Positions 34,280-45,460 of a stretch of DNA of 64,000 bases are shown here, piece by piece. This stretch comes from Pleodorina starrii. Taxonomy: Eukaryota > Chlorophyta > Chlorophyceae > Chlamydomonadales > Volvocaceae. Made by a program: the position numbers and the translations under genes. The stretch's first letter is position 1, and the number at the start of each line of letters is the position of its first letter. The notes under the pieces were generated by a model. The model was not told the DNA's origin and searched no databases. It saw nothing but the letters and a program-made list of their open reading frames with translations. The stretch covers positions 1,644,501 through 1,708,500 of the forward strand of contig BRXU01000017.1 of assembly GCA_030267565.1 (NCBI GenBank). Reading direction: 5' to 3'.

Positions 34280-35941
34280 TGATAAGGCATGATATTCCCC
34301 GATGAATCTGTTTCTGTGCGACAATCGATGGTACTACCATTCAAATTTGTCATTACTGGTCTGATTACTACACAGTTACTACAACCTGACTAGAGGACGG
34401 AATCTATATCTTGTGCTGATGTATAGCCGATGTATTGTTATGAATGGAGTTGACTGCGGCCGAAGCCCACGTTGAGGCCAGGCAGCATCGCAGGGTTAGC
34501 TACCATAGCTGCAGCCATGAACCACCGGGGGACCCGCAGTGGGGACCATCACCTCAGTGGGGACCACAGCTTTGGGAAGCCCTGAGCATATTGCAAATGG
34601 GCCCAACCGGCATGGCGGAATCTCGGAAAGTCCCATCGACTAGTATGAACAGCACGAAGAGCTTCGACCAGAAGCTGCATGCTCACCCGCTCCGTCTGGT
34701 GCACGCTCCATTTCCTGATGTGCCGCTGGCGCGCGCTTGCTGAGGCCCGCACGTAGGCGCTAGGGCAGCGGCGTGCCCTGGCTGCAAAGATGCAATGCCA
34801 GGTAGCGCTGCTGGACCATGAGAGGTACATACACGTTTTTTTACCGTGCCGTACTTCAGGGACCTTTGCGGTTGTCAACCTGCTGAAGGGACCCGTGAGT
34901 CATTCCGTTACAACATTCACTTACTGCGGGACGCCGTCAATAACAGGCAGCCCGCAACGAACAAGAGCTCAAATTCGTGTGCCTTACTTCGCCTTACATG
35001 TGCCTTACTTCGCCTTACATGTGCCTTACTTCGCCTTACATGTGCCTTACTTCGCCCTTGCCCCGGGAAATCCCCCGGGGCGTAGCACAGGGCACAGCGC
35101 CACGTGTGAGGCAACTCCCGTGGCTAACGCACAGCACGCTAACTGAACCGCCTATGTTTAAGGACAGGGACAGAGACGTGGCGCGACACATTCTGTACTG
35201 GCGGCTCATTTGTGCCGGTCGCTGCGTCCTCATCACATAAGTTGCAGCTTTAAATATGCAGGTAAACATTGTGACGAAAAGGGCACGCTGTGGACATGTC
35301 ATTCACCCCGTGCGTGTCCGTGCGCCTGAAGTGCCGCAGCCGCACACGCACTCCAGCAATGTACCACATCATATGCTGCAGACGGGCGAACAAAATCGGT
35401 TCCCAATTAACTGCAATACGCATACATAACACCCATGGCCCTCTGGCTGTCACAGTACCATCCAAGGCCATTTCAAATGCAACTGGTGTGGTATGCGCCG
35501 ACGAACCTCTTCACACTGCTGTCACACGATCTGACGAACTCCAACTCCTACACTACGCTACGACATAGGTTGCGCCAAGTGACAGCCACTCAAGCCTGTG
35601 GCACCAAATTATATAGTTTGTCGATCGCCAACTGCCCAGTCCTTTCCGATACATGCAGTGAGCACACACTTCCCTCCCAGGTACCTGCCGTGCACTGGCT
35701 GGGCCCATATTCCACTCAGCCGTCGCCCCTCTGGACGCCCCTTGAAAAGAGCTCCACAGCAATTTCACATTTCACAAGCTCACCCATCCCCCACATTTCA
35801 AGCCATTCGCCCACGTTATTATCCCCCCGCAGACATGCATATGAAAAAACAGATTCCCCGTGGTTGCGACATACAGCGGCCATCCCCGTACCCTACCCCT
35901 CGCCCTCATCCCCTCCGCTCCACTCCATTCCAGTAATTTCC
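34280..35941. other. Convergent intergenic region
   Basis: No gene is supported between the tubulin 3' UTR and the methyltransferase stop. The 21-bp tandem repeat at 34978-35056 is the only clear structure. Confidence 0.45.
34978..35056. repeat. 21-bp tandem repeat, about 3.8 copies
   Basis: The unit TGTGCCTTACTTCGCCTTACA repeats exactly three times and then partially. The unit itself contains GCCTTAC twice, suggesting growth by slippage. Confidence 0.95.
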
Positions 35942-37780
35942 TCACGGCGCAAAACGGCGCAGAGTCCGCCCATTGCGCGGAACCGACTCCACTCGCAGCA
36001 GCGTGAACTCAGAGCACTGGTCGCAGTTCAGGTTGCGCTCCTGGTTGATGATGCCGTATCCCAGATTGGCCAGGTGAAAGAAGAAAAGCGACAGGTCCGA
36101 TACGCTCAGGCTGCCGCGGCCCCTGCGGTTGGTTGGTTGGTTGGTTGGTTGATTAGTTGGGGCGTGCAACGACGCGCACTCGGGCACACGCGCTTACTCA
36201 GCTGGCTTCACACACGAACCGCAACCTGATTCCAAGCATGACGGTGGAAACGCGCTAAGCAAGGAGCGGCACGGCACACCATTATTTCGCTTGGAGTTTG
36301 GCTGTCAGCGGTTGATGCTCTCACGACCGCTTGTCGCCCCCCCTTCCCCTCGACGCACCTCATCCCAACTTTCCGCGCCCCCATTTCCGCGCAAACCAAC
36401 CGCCCTTACCACTGCGGCTTGAACTCGGGTCCCGGCTCGTTGAACGGCGTGTCGCCCTCGCCCCAGTGCACCTCCACCGCGATCTGCTCTGGAAGTGCTG
36501 CCGTATGTTCATGCCACTCCGCGAACACCGGGTACTCGAACGCCTCGACGTCAATTTTGAGCACCGGCACCGCCTCCACTTGGGCCCGGGTTACAAGCGC
36601 CTCGTACGTGGTGAATTGGTTGCTGCGCTGCGCCGCCGCAGCGGAACCGACGCAGAGGGGAAGGAAGGTGTGGCGCTCCGAGAGGATGCTCCCCGTGACA
36701 GTACAGTCGGCGGTGAGGACCTTGCAGGGCGTGTCGGCCAGGATGCCGCGCTCGAAGCTGCACGGCGAGAGGCCATGGGGCGAGGGGCCAAAACACGGGC
36801 AGAGGCCAAGGGCGTTCAGGGGCAGGGAAAGTGGCTGGGATATGCGGCGCGAAAGGCCAGAATGAAGGGGCGGGCGGGCGGGCGGGCACGGGAGGAAGCG
36901 TATTCTGCACTTCATGGCAGCGGGAAGAGCAGGCACGGCCTTGTTGTTGGCAGTGTGTGCAGGCTGGGAACTCCGGCGAGCTGTGTCAGGACGAGTAAGG
37001 ACGTTGGTGTAGGAGGCTGGCCGGCTAGGCGTACCGGTACACTTGCAGGGTTAGGGCACATGGCTTTCCGAGCGGAAAGTCACTGCGGCGCCTGAGCCGT
37101 CACACCAACCGCCCCTTGCGGGCGCAAGCTTGCCGCAAGCGGTGTCCGCACCCCAATGCCCGCCCACCGGGGGGCACTCATTACCCCAAAATAAGATCCC
37201 CTCCCCCCATTTTGCAGACAGCACAGAGACGTACGTGAACTCCATGCCGCTCCCCAGGGATATGATGGTACAGGGCGCGTTCAGTGTGGATGGGTCGCAG
37301 AGCCACTTCCCACCGTCACCCTGGCCCACACGACGCAGGGTTCGCCCCGGCGGACACGAGATGAACGGCTGGAACAGGTCGAAGCGCTCCCATGCCGGTG
37401 GGTACTCGCTGTTGTTCTTGGAGACTATGAACTGCAAGGCGCCGTCAGCTATGCGTCAGCCGTTGCTGATCGGGGAACTGCTGTCCTCAGTTTGGCTGGC
37501 TGGTGCTCTGAAAGTCCGTTACCTGCTGCGTCCGTCCAAAAATGGTTGAGCGCCATGTACTGAGGTTGCGATAGGCCCAATTTCCCCACTCTCCGGCTTG
37601 CCTGGGCAGAACTCGCAACGGAACGTCCGCTGACGCTAATCCTATTAGCGATGCGTACATAAGAAGGATGTATATTGTGTTACTGATCGTCCGAATATGA
37701 TTGGTGCGTTGGAATCGCTGCCTGGTCGCGTTCCGTTGACTGAACATATGTGTGCACTTTTCATCGCGTGTTGGCGCCAT
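35942..37780 (-). CDS. METTL24/FkbM-type methyltransferase with N-terminal signal anchor
   Basis: Four exons, 37523-37780, 37235-37431, 36410-36757 and 35942-36122, join in phase to 327 residues. Residues about 33-52 are a hydrophobic signal anchor (TIYILLMYASLIGLASA), so the enzyme is probably type II in the Golgi/ER. The catalytic part reads WERFDLFQPFISCPPGRTLRRVGQGDGGKWLC, then IISLGSGMEFTFE, a SAM-binding region like the FGSN..WSFE of METTL24 proteins, then VPVLKIDVEAFEYPVF, the acidic strand typical of FkbM-related methyltransferases, and near the end LSLFFFHLANLGYGIINQERN. Exon junctions restore GMEFTFE and FKPQWGRG without gaps. The substrate is unknown. An (AACC)n run on this strand stands in for the pyrimidine tract of the last intron. 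The gene converges with tubulin. Confidence 0.87.
36127..36150. repeat. (GGTT)n tetranucleotide repeat in a splice-acceptor tract
   Basis: GGTT repeats about six times. On the minus strand this becomes AACC repeats ending in the CCGCAG acceptor of the final methyltransferase exon. Confidence 0.85.
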
Positions 37781-38569
37781 TCTACGTGTTTCTTTATGTT
37801 TGATTCTTTCAGGCCCGTGGCAAGCTGCGCATTTGACTGCCTGTCGGGTAGCGTGCGGCCGTGAAGCGAATTGGCGAAGGTAGAACCGAAATTAAGCCGT
37901 TGGGAGTGCCGTACACCATACGATAGGGCTTTACAACCGAAGCATCCTTTTATGATAATGGCCCTCGAGCCGTAGCAGCAAGACACGTTTGATTACTCCA
38001 TACTGAAGTTTTGCTTCTGGCAAATGCCCAAGCAGCAAACACTGAGCGTGTGCTAGGAATCAGGGCACAAACGGACGGGGCTGCAGACGTCTAAGACCGA
38101 GCGCCGCCACGCAGTGGGGGAGCTCGCGTGCGGTGTGGGGGGAGAATCGAGTTTCAGTGTACCGCCGCCGTTTGCAAGCACAAATCGCACACATGTCAAA
38201 GATTGCGGAGCTCGTGTTACGACATGGAGGGGACCCTCAGTGGCGGGGGCCCAACCGCCACTCGGAAACATTCCGGACGCGCTGTGCACACCGCTCCGTA
38301 CCGCACAGAGCCTTGCGCTCCATCCCTTTCTGCGTCCTTCGCACGCTCCCTGCCGGCCGGTCGGAGCCAGTAGCAGCGCAGTAGCAAAGACAACTCGCAA
38401 CAGCCGCTCACAGCCTCACAGGCCCTCCTCAGCCCAGCCCCCCAGGCCCCCACCTCTCAGCATCCGCCGCACCCCCGAGTGCAGTCAACGGCTTCCACCC
38501 TCCACCTGAACAAGCGCTTCCGCCCAAGTGCCCTCCTCCCTCTTCAAGCCGCGGGTTCTGCAACCTCAA

Positions 38570-38720
38570 CTATAAGTAGTCGGAGCCGATGTCGGAGACG
38601 CTGCCGTCAAACAAGTTATTAGACATGCCAAACGAAACGTAATAGCCGCATGCCGCATCCGAGCTGGGCCGAAACAACGTCGGAGCGCCTGGCGGGCCGG
38701 GATCACTACTCGACGTGGCG
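38570..38720 (-). pseudogene. Coding-like remnant in duplication copy A
   Basis: The minus strand encodes SSDPGPPGAP, then DAACGYYVSFGMSNNLFDG, and stops at TAG just after SDYL. In copy B the same place reads TGG and the frame stays open. The family is not recognised. Confidence 0.4.
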
Positions 38721-39113
38721 ACCAATGAAGCTGGTACGTCCTAAAGCTGCGCCGCTATGGGGCGAGAGGTGGTGGACACTGCAGTGATTCGCAGAGGCAG
38801 CGCTCACCCTCCGGCGCTCATGCCCCCTTGAGCCCCCTTCCAGCCCGGGCCCCCTCAGCCCAGCTGTGTTCCAAGGCGCACCTCCCTCGCTCCCTCCCAC
38901 CTGTTCGGCGCCTGATCCGAGTGCCGCCGCCCACCGCCCGTCCATACATCATACACCGGGGGAGGGTACCGCATACGGCAGTCATCCCGTCCCGCGCAAA
39001 ACAGTAACAACATCGAATAGACATGCGGCCCCTTCCTCCTCTGCCTAATCGGTGCCCGCGCCTCTGCGCCCTCTCTCCGCCGCTCGGCACCGCCCCTCCC
39101 CGCCCCTCTCGTT

Positions 39114-39206
39114 TCACGCCGTCAGATCCTCCGCCATGCAGCCCACCCGGTTGACCAGCACCTGAAGCTCCGCATCGTACCGGGCAGCCAGCACCTCAGC
39201 AGCGTC
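39114..39206 (-). pseudogene. Displaced copy of the terminal exon of the 45138-49162 gene
   Basis: The 93-base exon is intact in length and frame and differs from 45138-45230 by a few bases, one giving VLVN for ALVN. The acceptor is TAG instead of AAG. No upstream exons of that gene accompany it, so it is a stranded exon copy. Confidence 0.8.
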
Positions 39207-39441
39207 CTACGTGGGGGTGGGAGGGGACCCGGGGCGGAAGGCGGGAGGGAGAGCCGCGTCAGATTGGGGGAAAAAAGATGATGCCGCAGCGTAGGGGAGA
39301 GGAAGGCTCAGGAAGAGGGGGCAAGGGCGCCGCAGCCGGTGTCGCGGCCCAGAGCTTCTCCGCGCCCCCTCCCCCTCCGGCCCCAAAACCCCACTGCCCT
39401 TCTCCTTTTCCCCCGTCCAAAGTGAGATCCACGTAGATATC

Positions 39442-40107
39442 CCAGCCACGACCCATGGGCCCAGCCTCGACCCATAGGCCCAGCCTCGACCCATGGGCCC
39501 AGCCTCGACCCATGGGCCCACTCTCGACCCATGGGCCCAGCCCCGACCCATGGGCCCAGCCCCGACCCATGGGCCCAGCCCCGACCCAGGGGCCCAGCCT
39601 CGACCCAGGGGCCCAGCCTCGACCCATGGGCCCAGCCTCGACCCATGGGCCCAGCCTCGACCCATGGGCCCAGCCCCGACCCATGGGCCCAGCCTCGACC
39701 CAGGGGCCCAGCCTCGACCCAGGGGCCCAGCCTCGACCCATGGGCCCAGCCTCGACCCATGGGCCCAGCCTCGACCCATGGGCCCAGCCTCGACCCAGGG
39801 GCCCAGCCTCGACCCAGGGGCCCAGCCTCGACCCATGGGCCCAGCCTCGACCCATGGGCCCAGCCTCGACCCAGGGGCCCAGCCTCGACCCATGGGCCCA
39901 GCCTCGACCCATGGGCCCAGCCTCGGCCCATGGGCCCAGCCTCGACCCATGGGCCCAGCCTCGACCCATGGGCCCAGCCTCGACCCATGGGCCCAGCCTC
40001 GACCCATGGGCCCAGTCTTGGCCCATGGGCCCAGCCTCGACCCATGGGCCCAGCCTCGACCCATGAGCCCAGCCTCGACCCATGGGCCCAGCCTCGGCCC
40101 ATGGGCA
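39442..40107. repeat. 19-bp minisatellite, about 35 copies
   Basis: The unit CCAGCCTCGACCCATGGGC repeats with no spacing changes that I can see. Variants alternate CATGGG with CAGGGG, and TCGACC with CCGACC or TCGGCC. The unit has no stop in any frame and 19 is not a multiple of three, so all six frames stay open through the array. Confidence 0.97.
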
Positions 40108-40880
40108 CTCCACCTGCACCGCTCCACAGTGGCTCATGCAGGCGCCATCATCAAGACGTGCCGCGTTTTTTAGAACGGCAGGACAGGGACACGCCTGAGC
40201 GGGGAGGGAACATTTCTCTGTTGAATGGTGGCGCGAGCGTTTAGGGCCGAAGCCCTCACCGCCCAGCCCCCCTTAACCCATGCCAGGCTGCGCCGGCGTA
40301 CCCTTAATATTACTGCAAGAGCCTGACGTTTCCCCCTCCCTTCCCACCCGCCACCACACCAACCCTCCGCCGCAGCCAAGCGATCCTGCAGGCCGTGATG
40401 CAACACCCAGCTGCACAGAGTTGTTGCACATAAGCTTCGCGACAATGGACATAGACACATAGTGCGGCAAGCCGTCGTGCGCGTTCACGGCCGGTGCTGA
40501 CCAGTATTCACCAGACCGTTCACGAAGCGCTCACAGCCGGTTCACAGACCATTCACACGGCCGTTCACGGAGCATTCACGCTGAGTGGTTACTCCGCGTC
40601 CACGCTGAGTACTCGTCCTCCTTGACCCCAGCCCTGGGCGAAATGCCGGCCTTCGCCTCTTGCGAAAATAAAATGTTCAATGAATACCGTAGATAGTCTG
40701 ATTACTGTTTCTGCATATAAGGGGCGCGAAAGGCACCGGAGGGCACCGCTTCCTGGGGTACGGCCCGCGACCAAAATTACTAATGTAGCCCAAACCCAAC
40801 CAACCAACCATAGTTTGAAAGTCCATGTCGCTGGGGCAAATTGCGCAAATTATGGGGTGATCCAAAGACCGTTAATTACA

Positions 40881-42382
40881 TAGAATGGGGAATGGGTAAA
40901 CTGCGCGGCCGAAGGCCGCGAAATTTTTGGAACCTACGGCATAAAAAGCCTTGCAAATTTGTGCAAATTCGGGGCAAGATCGCGTTGGAAGGATATTTTG
41001 TTACCAGCCTGAACTTCCTTACAAGCAGGGTATACGATCAGAAAGAAGGAATCAAGGCGAATTTACTGGCGGGCCCGGTTAACGCCCGGCAGTGAAACCG
41101 GCGAGTACGAAGGTTGACACCCACCCACCGCCCCCCCCCCTCGGCAAGGGCGGATAACCCGCCCACACCCATACCCGCGCACGTACTGTCTACAAGTGAG
41201 ACTGCAACAAATCCCCTAGATGATGTTGCTGGTGTTCTGTGGGGTTTCATTGTAAGGACTTGCCGAATTTGTGCCCCAGTCAAACCACAACTTCGAGTTC
41301 GTTCATTGCTGTCCAAGTCACAAAACACAAACACGCGGCGTAGATGTGGAGGCGTACGCCCTCGGAGGCGTATGCCTTCGGGGCACAGGGGGCTCGGGGC
41401 ATAGGGGGCTCGGGGAACAGGGGGCTCGGGGAAAACGGGCACGGGAGCAGCAGTGCAGGGTTTTAGGGTCTGTGTAGCAGCAGCGCGGCGCCCCGGCAGT
41501 GCAGGAGAGCAGAGGAGGACAGCAGCTGCAGCGCAGAGGGGGCCGGACAGCTGCTGCAGCGCGGCACCGTCTCCTGCGGACGGTGCGCCGCCCCGGCAGT
41601 GCAGGAGAGCAGCAGCTGCAGCGCAGAGGGGGCCGGACAGCTGCTGCAGCGCGGCACCGTCTCCTGCGGACGGTGCGCCGCCCCGGCAGGGCAGGAGAGC
41701 AGCAGCTGCAGCGCAGAGGGGGCCGGACAGCTGCTGCAGCGCGGCACCGTCTCCTGCGGACGGTGCGCCGCCCCGGCAGTGCAGGAGAGCAGCAGCTGCA
41801 GCACAGAGGGGGCCGGACAGCTGCTGCAGCGCGGCACCGTCTCCTGCGGACGGTGCGCCGCCCCGGCAGTGCAGGAGATCGGGGAGGGGGCCGGACAGCT
41901 GCTGCAGCGCGGAAGGGTTGCAACGGCGAGGGGGCTGTGCAGGCGCTCCGGGTCTGCGTGCAGGCGCTCCTGCGTGTGGAGGCGCCGAACCCCACTGTTG
42001 ATCTAGCGCTCAAACTCTTTGATTCTTGGCTGAGAATAAGTTGTTGTTTCACAGAATGACGCTAGGGAACCCTTAGAAACAAGGCATTTTGACATGTCTG
42101 TCAGGAGTTCAGATTTCGCGCTATAGCCGGAAACCTCGCTCAATGCGATCATGCTGCCTATAATAAATAATGTTAGTGGCAAATTCTGAGGGCTGTCAAG
42201 ACGGAACTTTGTGTGCGAGCGGCGCCTAAAGTTGCTGAAATTTTAGGAGCTATTTACAACATTGAAAATGATTTAAGTAGAACGTAAGTATATTGGCAAT
42301 GGAACAGAATTGAATATATTGAATTCGTGTGAAGTTGTGCGAATTTGCGCAAATTCCCCCCTGCACGAATTACCCCATTCTA
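40881..42382. mobile_element. Candidate non-autonomous DNA element with terminal inverted repeats
   Basis: TAGAATGGGG followed shortly by GGGTAA at the left end is mirrored by TTACCCCATTCTA at 42370-42382. Inside both ends AAATT-rich text with TTGCGCAAATT or TGTGCAAATTC recurs in opposite orientation. A perfect CGCGGCCGAAGGCCGCG hairpin lies at 40904-40920. No transposase frame and no convincing target-site duplication were found. Confidence 0.4.
41491..41880. repeat. 90-bp tandem repeat, about four copies
   Basis: CGGTGCGCCGCCCCGGCAG recurs at 41581, 41671, 41761 and 41851, exactly 90 bases apart, each followed by TGCAGGAGAGCAG or a near copy. Ninety is a multiple of three, so each frame encodes a 30-residue repeat. 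The copies are nearly identical, implying recent expansion. Confidence 0.95.
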
Positions 42383-42536
42383 CGGCAGGGTCACCCGCTG
42401 AGAAGAACTGACATCATAACGCGCTGTCAAGCTCAGCGCGATAAGCCCATTTCGCCGCGAATAGTGTCGTCGCAGTTTGGGGGGCCACCAGGGCCTTTGC
42501 GCTGGCGGCAGCAAATTTTCCTCTCAGTGACAAGAC

Positions 42537-42878
42537 ATGAAGCCGTCGATGCGTCTCCTTTCAGAGCTTAGCGAAGCTGCCAGCAGCTGGGCCCGGCCCA
42601 TCACCCTAAAGGAAGCGCTGGCTATGACTTCCTCAATCGGCTGTGCGTTGGTCGTGGCCGACCAGTGGGCCATAAGCTTGCAGCTTAGCGCACATTCTGA
42701 AGTCACGGCCTCAGCCATGAAGGCTGACATGGCCGGCGTGAAGGCTGGCATGGCCGCGATGAAGGCTGAGATGGCCGGCATGAAGGCTGACATGGCCGAG
42801 ATGAAGGCTGAGATGACCGGCGTGAACGCGAAGCTAGACGAGATTCTGTTACGTCTGCCGATGTCGCCAATACGTTAG
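42537..42878 (+). CDS. Small predicted coiled-coil protein, function unknown
   Basis: A 113-residue frame starts at ATG 42537. The C-terminal half is a run of 7-residue units of the form MKAEMAG, MKADMAE, MKAEMTG, with Met and Ala at hydrophobic positions, ending AKLDEILLRL. This heptad pattern predicts a parallel coiled coil. The N-terminal half is ordinary. It could be an exon of a transposon-borne gene or a tandem-repeat artefact; no partner gene is visible. Confidence 0.35.
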   Translation: MKPSMRLLSELSEAASSWARPITLKEALAMTSSIGCALVVADQWAISLQLSAHSEVTASAMKADMAGVKAGMAAMKAEMAGMKADMAEMKAEMTGVNAKLDEILLRLPMSPIR

Positions 42879-44069
42879 GTGAGCAGGGAATTTATAAGCA
42901 TTGGAAAGATTTGCAGCGGCATCTCGAGCATTGACCAACGCGAAGCTTTCTTGTATCTGCAGGTGCCCCAAGGCGGGGTGGAGCGCCAGCTGCTGTCGCG
43001 GTGATTTTGCCTTGGCGCCACATGCTTGGCAGCGGGGGTGCACTTGAGGTTAGCACGAAGCGCGATCCTATCGTCCTGGGGCCCCAGGCTAACCTACCCA
43101 AACAGCGCTATGCACGTGCCGCTAGGGTGGTTCCGGGTTGGTTTCTGGGGATTTGGGGGCTGGGTTGGGAGCTTGGAGCAAGCCAGGGTCGCTTGCATGG
43201 TCAGCGCCGTGTCGCACACTTCGCAGGTGTGCACTTGGTGCAGCGCGAGCCTATTACGGACGGCCCTTCCCGACCCCTAGCCCCGCCCCTTTGACCGCCC
43301 CACGCCTCTGCCTCCACCTCAACCTTACAGCTTATGTGCTCCTTCAACACGTCCTTCCCCCAACTTCCGTATTATTATCCCCCTCCCTCCATTCCCCGCC
43401 CCCCCCACCCAGCATGCCGGTGTGCTTCCAGCTGGCACTCCACTCCACGCGCTCAGGCGCCAACAACCGGCTGGACGTGGAGTCGGTGTTCACACTGGGG
43501 ACTGGGCCAAGCAGACTAACATAGCGGCGACCAGCTGCAACCGCTATAGCTGGAGCCAGACACTCCCGGGCAGGATGGGCGCCCTGCATGCTTGTTGGAT
43601 GGGAGGGTGTGCAGCGCTCGCCCATGCAGCTGGATTGAGGGATTGAGGCGGGGGTAAATAACAACAGGACACTGAACAGGACGACCATTGGATGTTGCGT
43701 GTTTTTGCCACCCTTGTGTGATGGGCGACGACTGCAACGCTAAAACGCCCAAATCGACGCCCGTTGGGGTTTGAAGGCGTTGCCAGTGCTAGTAGGTAGT
43801 GGGAACAGTTGCTGAGCAAAACTGCTGGACCATAAACGTTACCTCTGGGGCAACGGTGATAGCCAGGAGGCTGGTTTGGGTCCTTGCAATTTCTAGGATC
43901 GGACTTGTTGTTGTGTTTTCAGCTGAATCGGTGCGAAACTGTTTCGCCATTCCGTACGCGGTCTGCTCGTTTGGGTGAACACAACTTTCCCGGTCGTTGG
44001 GGTGCGGGAAAAATCCCGTACACGAGATTAATTCTCTGACGGCATTGCAGCATCCTTTCAATTGCCCTC

Positions 44070-45460
44070 GAGCCGTAGCAGCAAGACACGCACATGTTTG
44101 ATTACTCCATACTGAACTTTTGCTTCTGGCAAATGCCCAAGCAGCAAACACTGAGCGTGTGCTAGGGCATAAACGGACGGGGCTGCAGACGTCCACGACC
44201 GAGCGCCGCCACGCAGTCGGGGAGCTCGCGTGCGGTGTGGGGGGAGAACCGAGTTACAGTTTACCGCCGCCACTTTCATGCACATATGTCAAAGATTGCG
44301 TAGTTCGTGTTACCGCACATGGCCTTGCGCTCCATCCCTTTCTGCGTCCTTTGCAAGATCCCTGCCGGCCGGTCGGAGCCACTAGCAGCGCAGTAGCAAA
44401 GACAACTCGCAACAGCCGCTCACAGCCTCACAGACCCTTCTCGGCCCAGCCCCCCAGGCGCCCACCCCTCAGCATCCGCCGCGCCCCGTAGCGCAGTCAA
44501 CGGCTTCTACCCTCCGCCTGCACAAGCGCTTATGCCAAAGTGCCCTCCTCCCTCTTCAAGCCGCGGGTTCTGCAACCTCAACCATAAGTAGTCAGAGCCG
44601 ATATTGGAGACGCTTCCGTCAAACAAGTTATTAGACATGCCAAACGAAACGTAATAGCCGCATGCTGCATCCGAGCGGGGCCGAAACGACGTCGGAGCGC
44701 CTGGCGGGCCGGGATCACTGCTCGACGTGGTGACCAATGATCTCGGCGGGAAGCTGGTACGTCCCACAGCTGCATCTCAATGGGGTGAGGGCTGGTCAAC
44801 GGCTCTGCAGTGACTCGCACAGGCAGCACTCGCCCTCGGGCGCTAAAGACCCCCTGAGCCCGGCCCCCCTGAGCCCAACAGCCCAGCTGTGTTCCAAGGC
44901 GCACCTCCCTCGCTCCCTCCCACCTGTCCGGCGCCTGATCCGAGTGCCGCCGCCCACCGCCCGTCCATCCATCATACACCGGGGGAGGGTACCGCATACG
45001 GCAGTCATCCCGTCCCGCGCAAAACAGAAACAACATCGAATAGACATGCGGCCCCTTCCTCCTCTCCCTAATCGGTGCCCGCGCCTCTGCGCCCTCTCTC
45101 CGCCGCTCGGCACCGCCCCCTCGCCGCCCCTTTCATTTCACGCCGTCAGATCCTCCGCCATGCAGCCCACCCGGTTGACCAGCGCCTGAAGCTCCGCATC
45201 GTACCGGGCAGCCAGCACCTCAGCGGCGTCCTTCGTGGGTGTGGGAGGGGACCCGGGGCGGAAGGCGGGAGGGAGAGCCGCGTCAGATTGGGGGAAAAAA
45301 GACGATGCCGCAGCGTAGGGGAGAGGAAGGCTCAGGAAGAGGGGGCAAGGGCGCCGCAGCCGGTGTCGCGGCCCAGAGGTATCCCGCCCTCCCCTTCCCG
45401 GCCCAAAAACCCTAATGCCCTTCTCCGGCCCCCTCCAGGCCAAAGTGGTATACACGTGGA
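44070..45460. repeat. Segmental duplication, copy B
   Basis: Partner of 37964-39440. This copy carries the functional last exon and 3' region of the minus-strand gene at 45138-49162, so copy A is probably the derived one. Confidence 0.92.
44507..44767 (-). other. Open coding-like fragment in duplication copy B
   Basis: The 86-codon minus frame contains DAACGYYVSFGMSNNLFDG followed by SDYLWLRLQNPRLEEGG and is uninterrupted, unlike copy A. It may be a gene remnant or part of the 3' UTR of the neighbouring gene. No family recognised. Confidence 0.3.

Larger units (their letters stand above)
37964..39440. repeat. Segmental duplication, copy A
   Basis: It matches 44070-45460 block by block in the same orientation, starting CCCTCGAGCCGTAGCAGC and ending in the CAAAGTG..ATCCACGT region. 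Differences are mostly single bases, plus an extra block of about 80 bases near 38215-38300 that copy B lacks. The right edge abuts the 19-bp minisatellite. Confidence 0.92.
40108..44069. other. Repeat-rich DNA between the duplication copies
   Basis: This holds the TIR-bounded element, its 90-bp repeats and one small open frame (listed separately). AT content rises sharply at 40840-41060 and 42060-42360. The rest, including 42880-44069, shows no supported gene. Confidence 0.45.

Noticed and set aside
34978..35056. CRISPR-like look of the 21-bp repeat array
   Set aside because: Units are contiguous without unique spacers and the genome is eukaryotic.
39207..40244. Long frames on both strands across the 19-bp array
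   Set aside because: They exist only because the repeat unit lacks stops; not called as genes without expression evidence.
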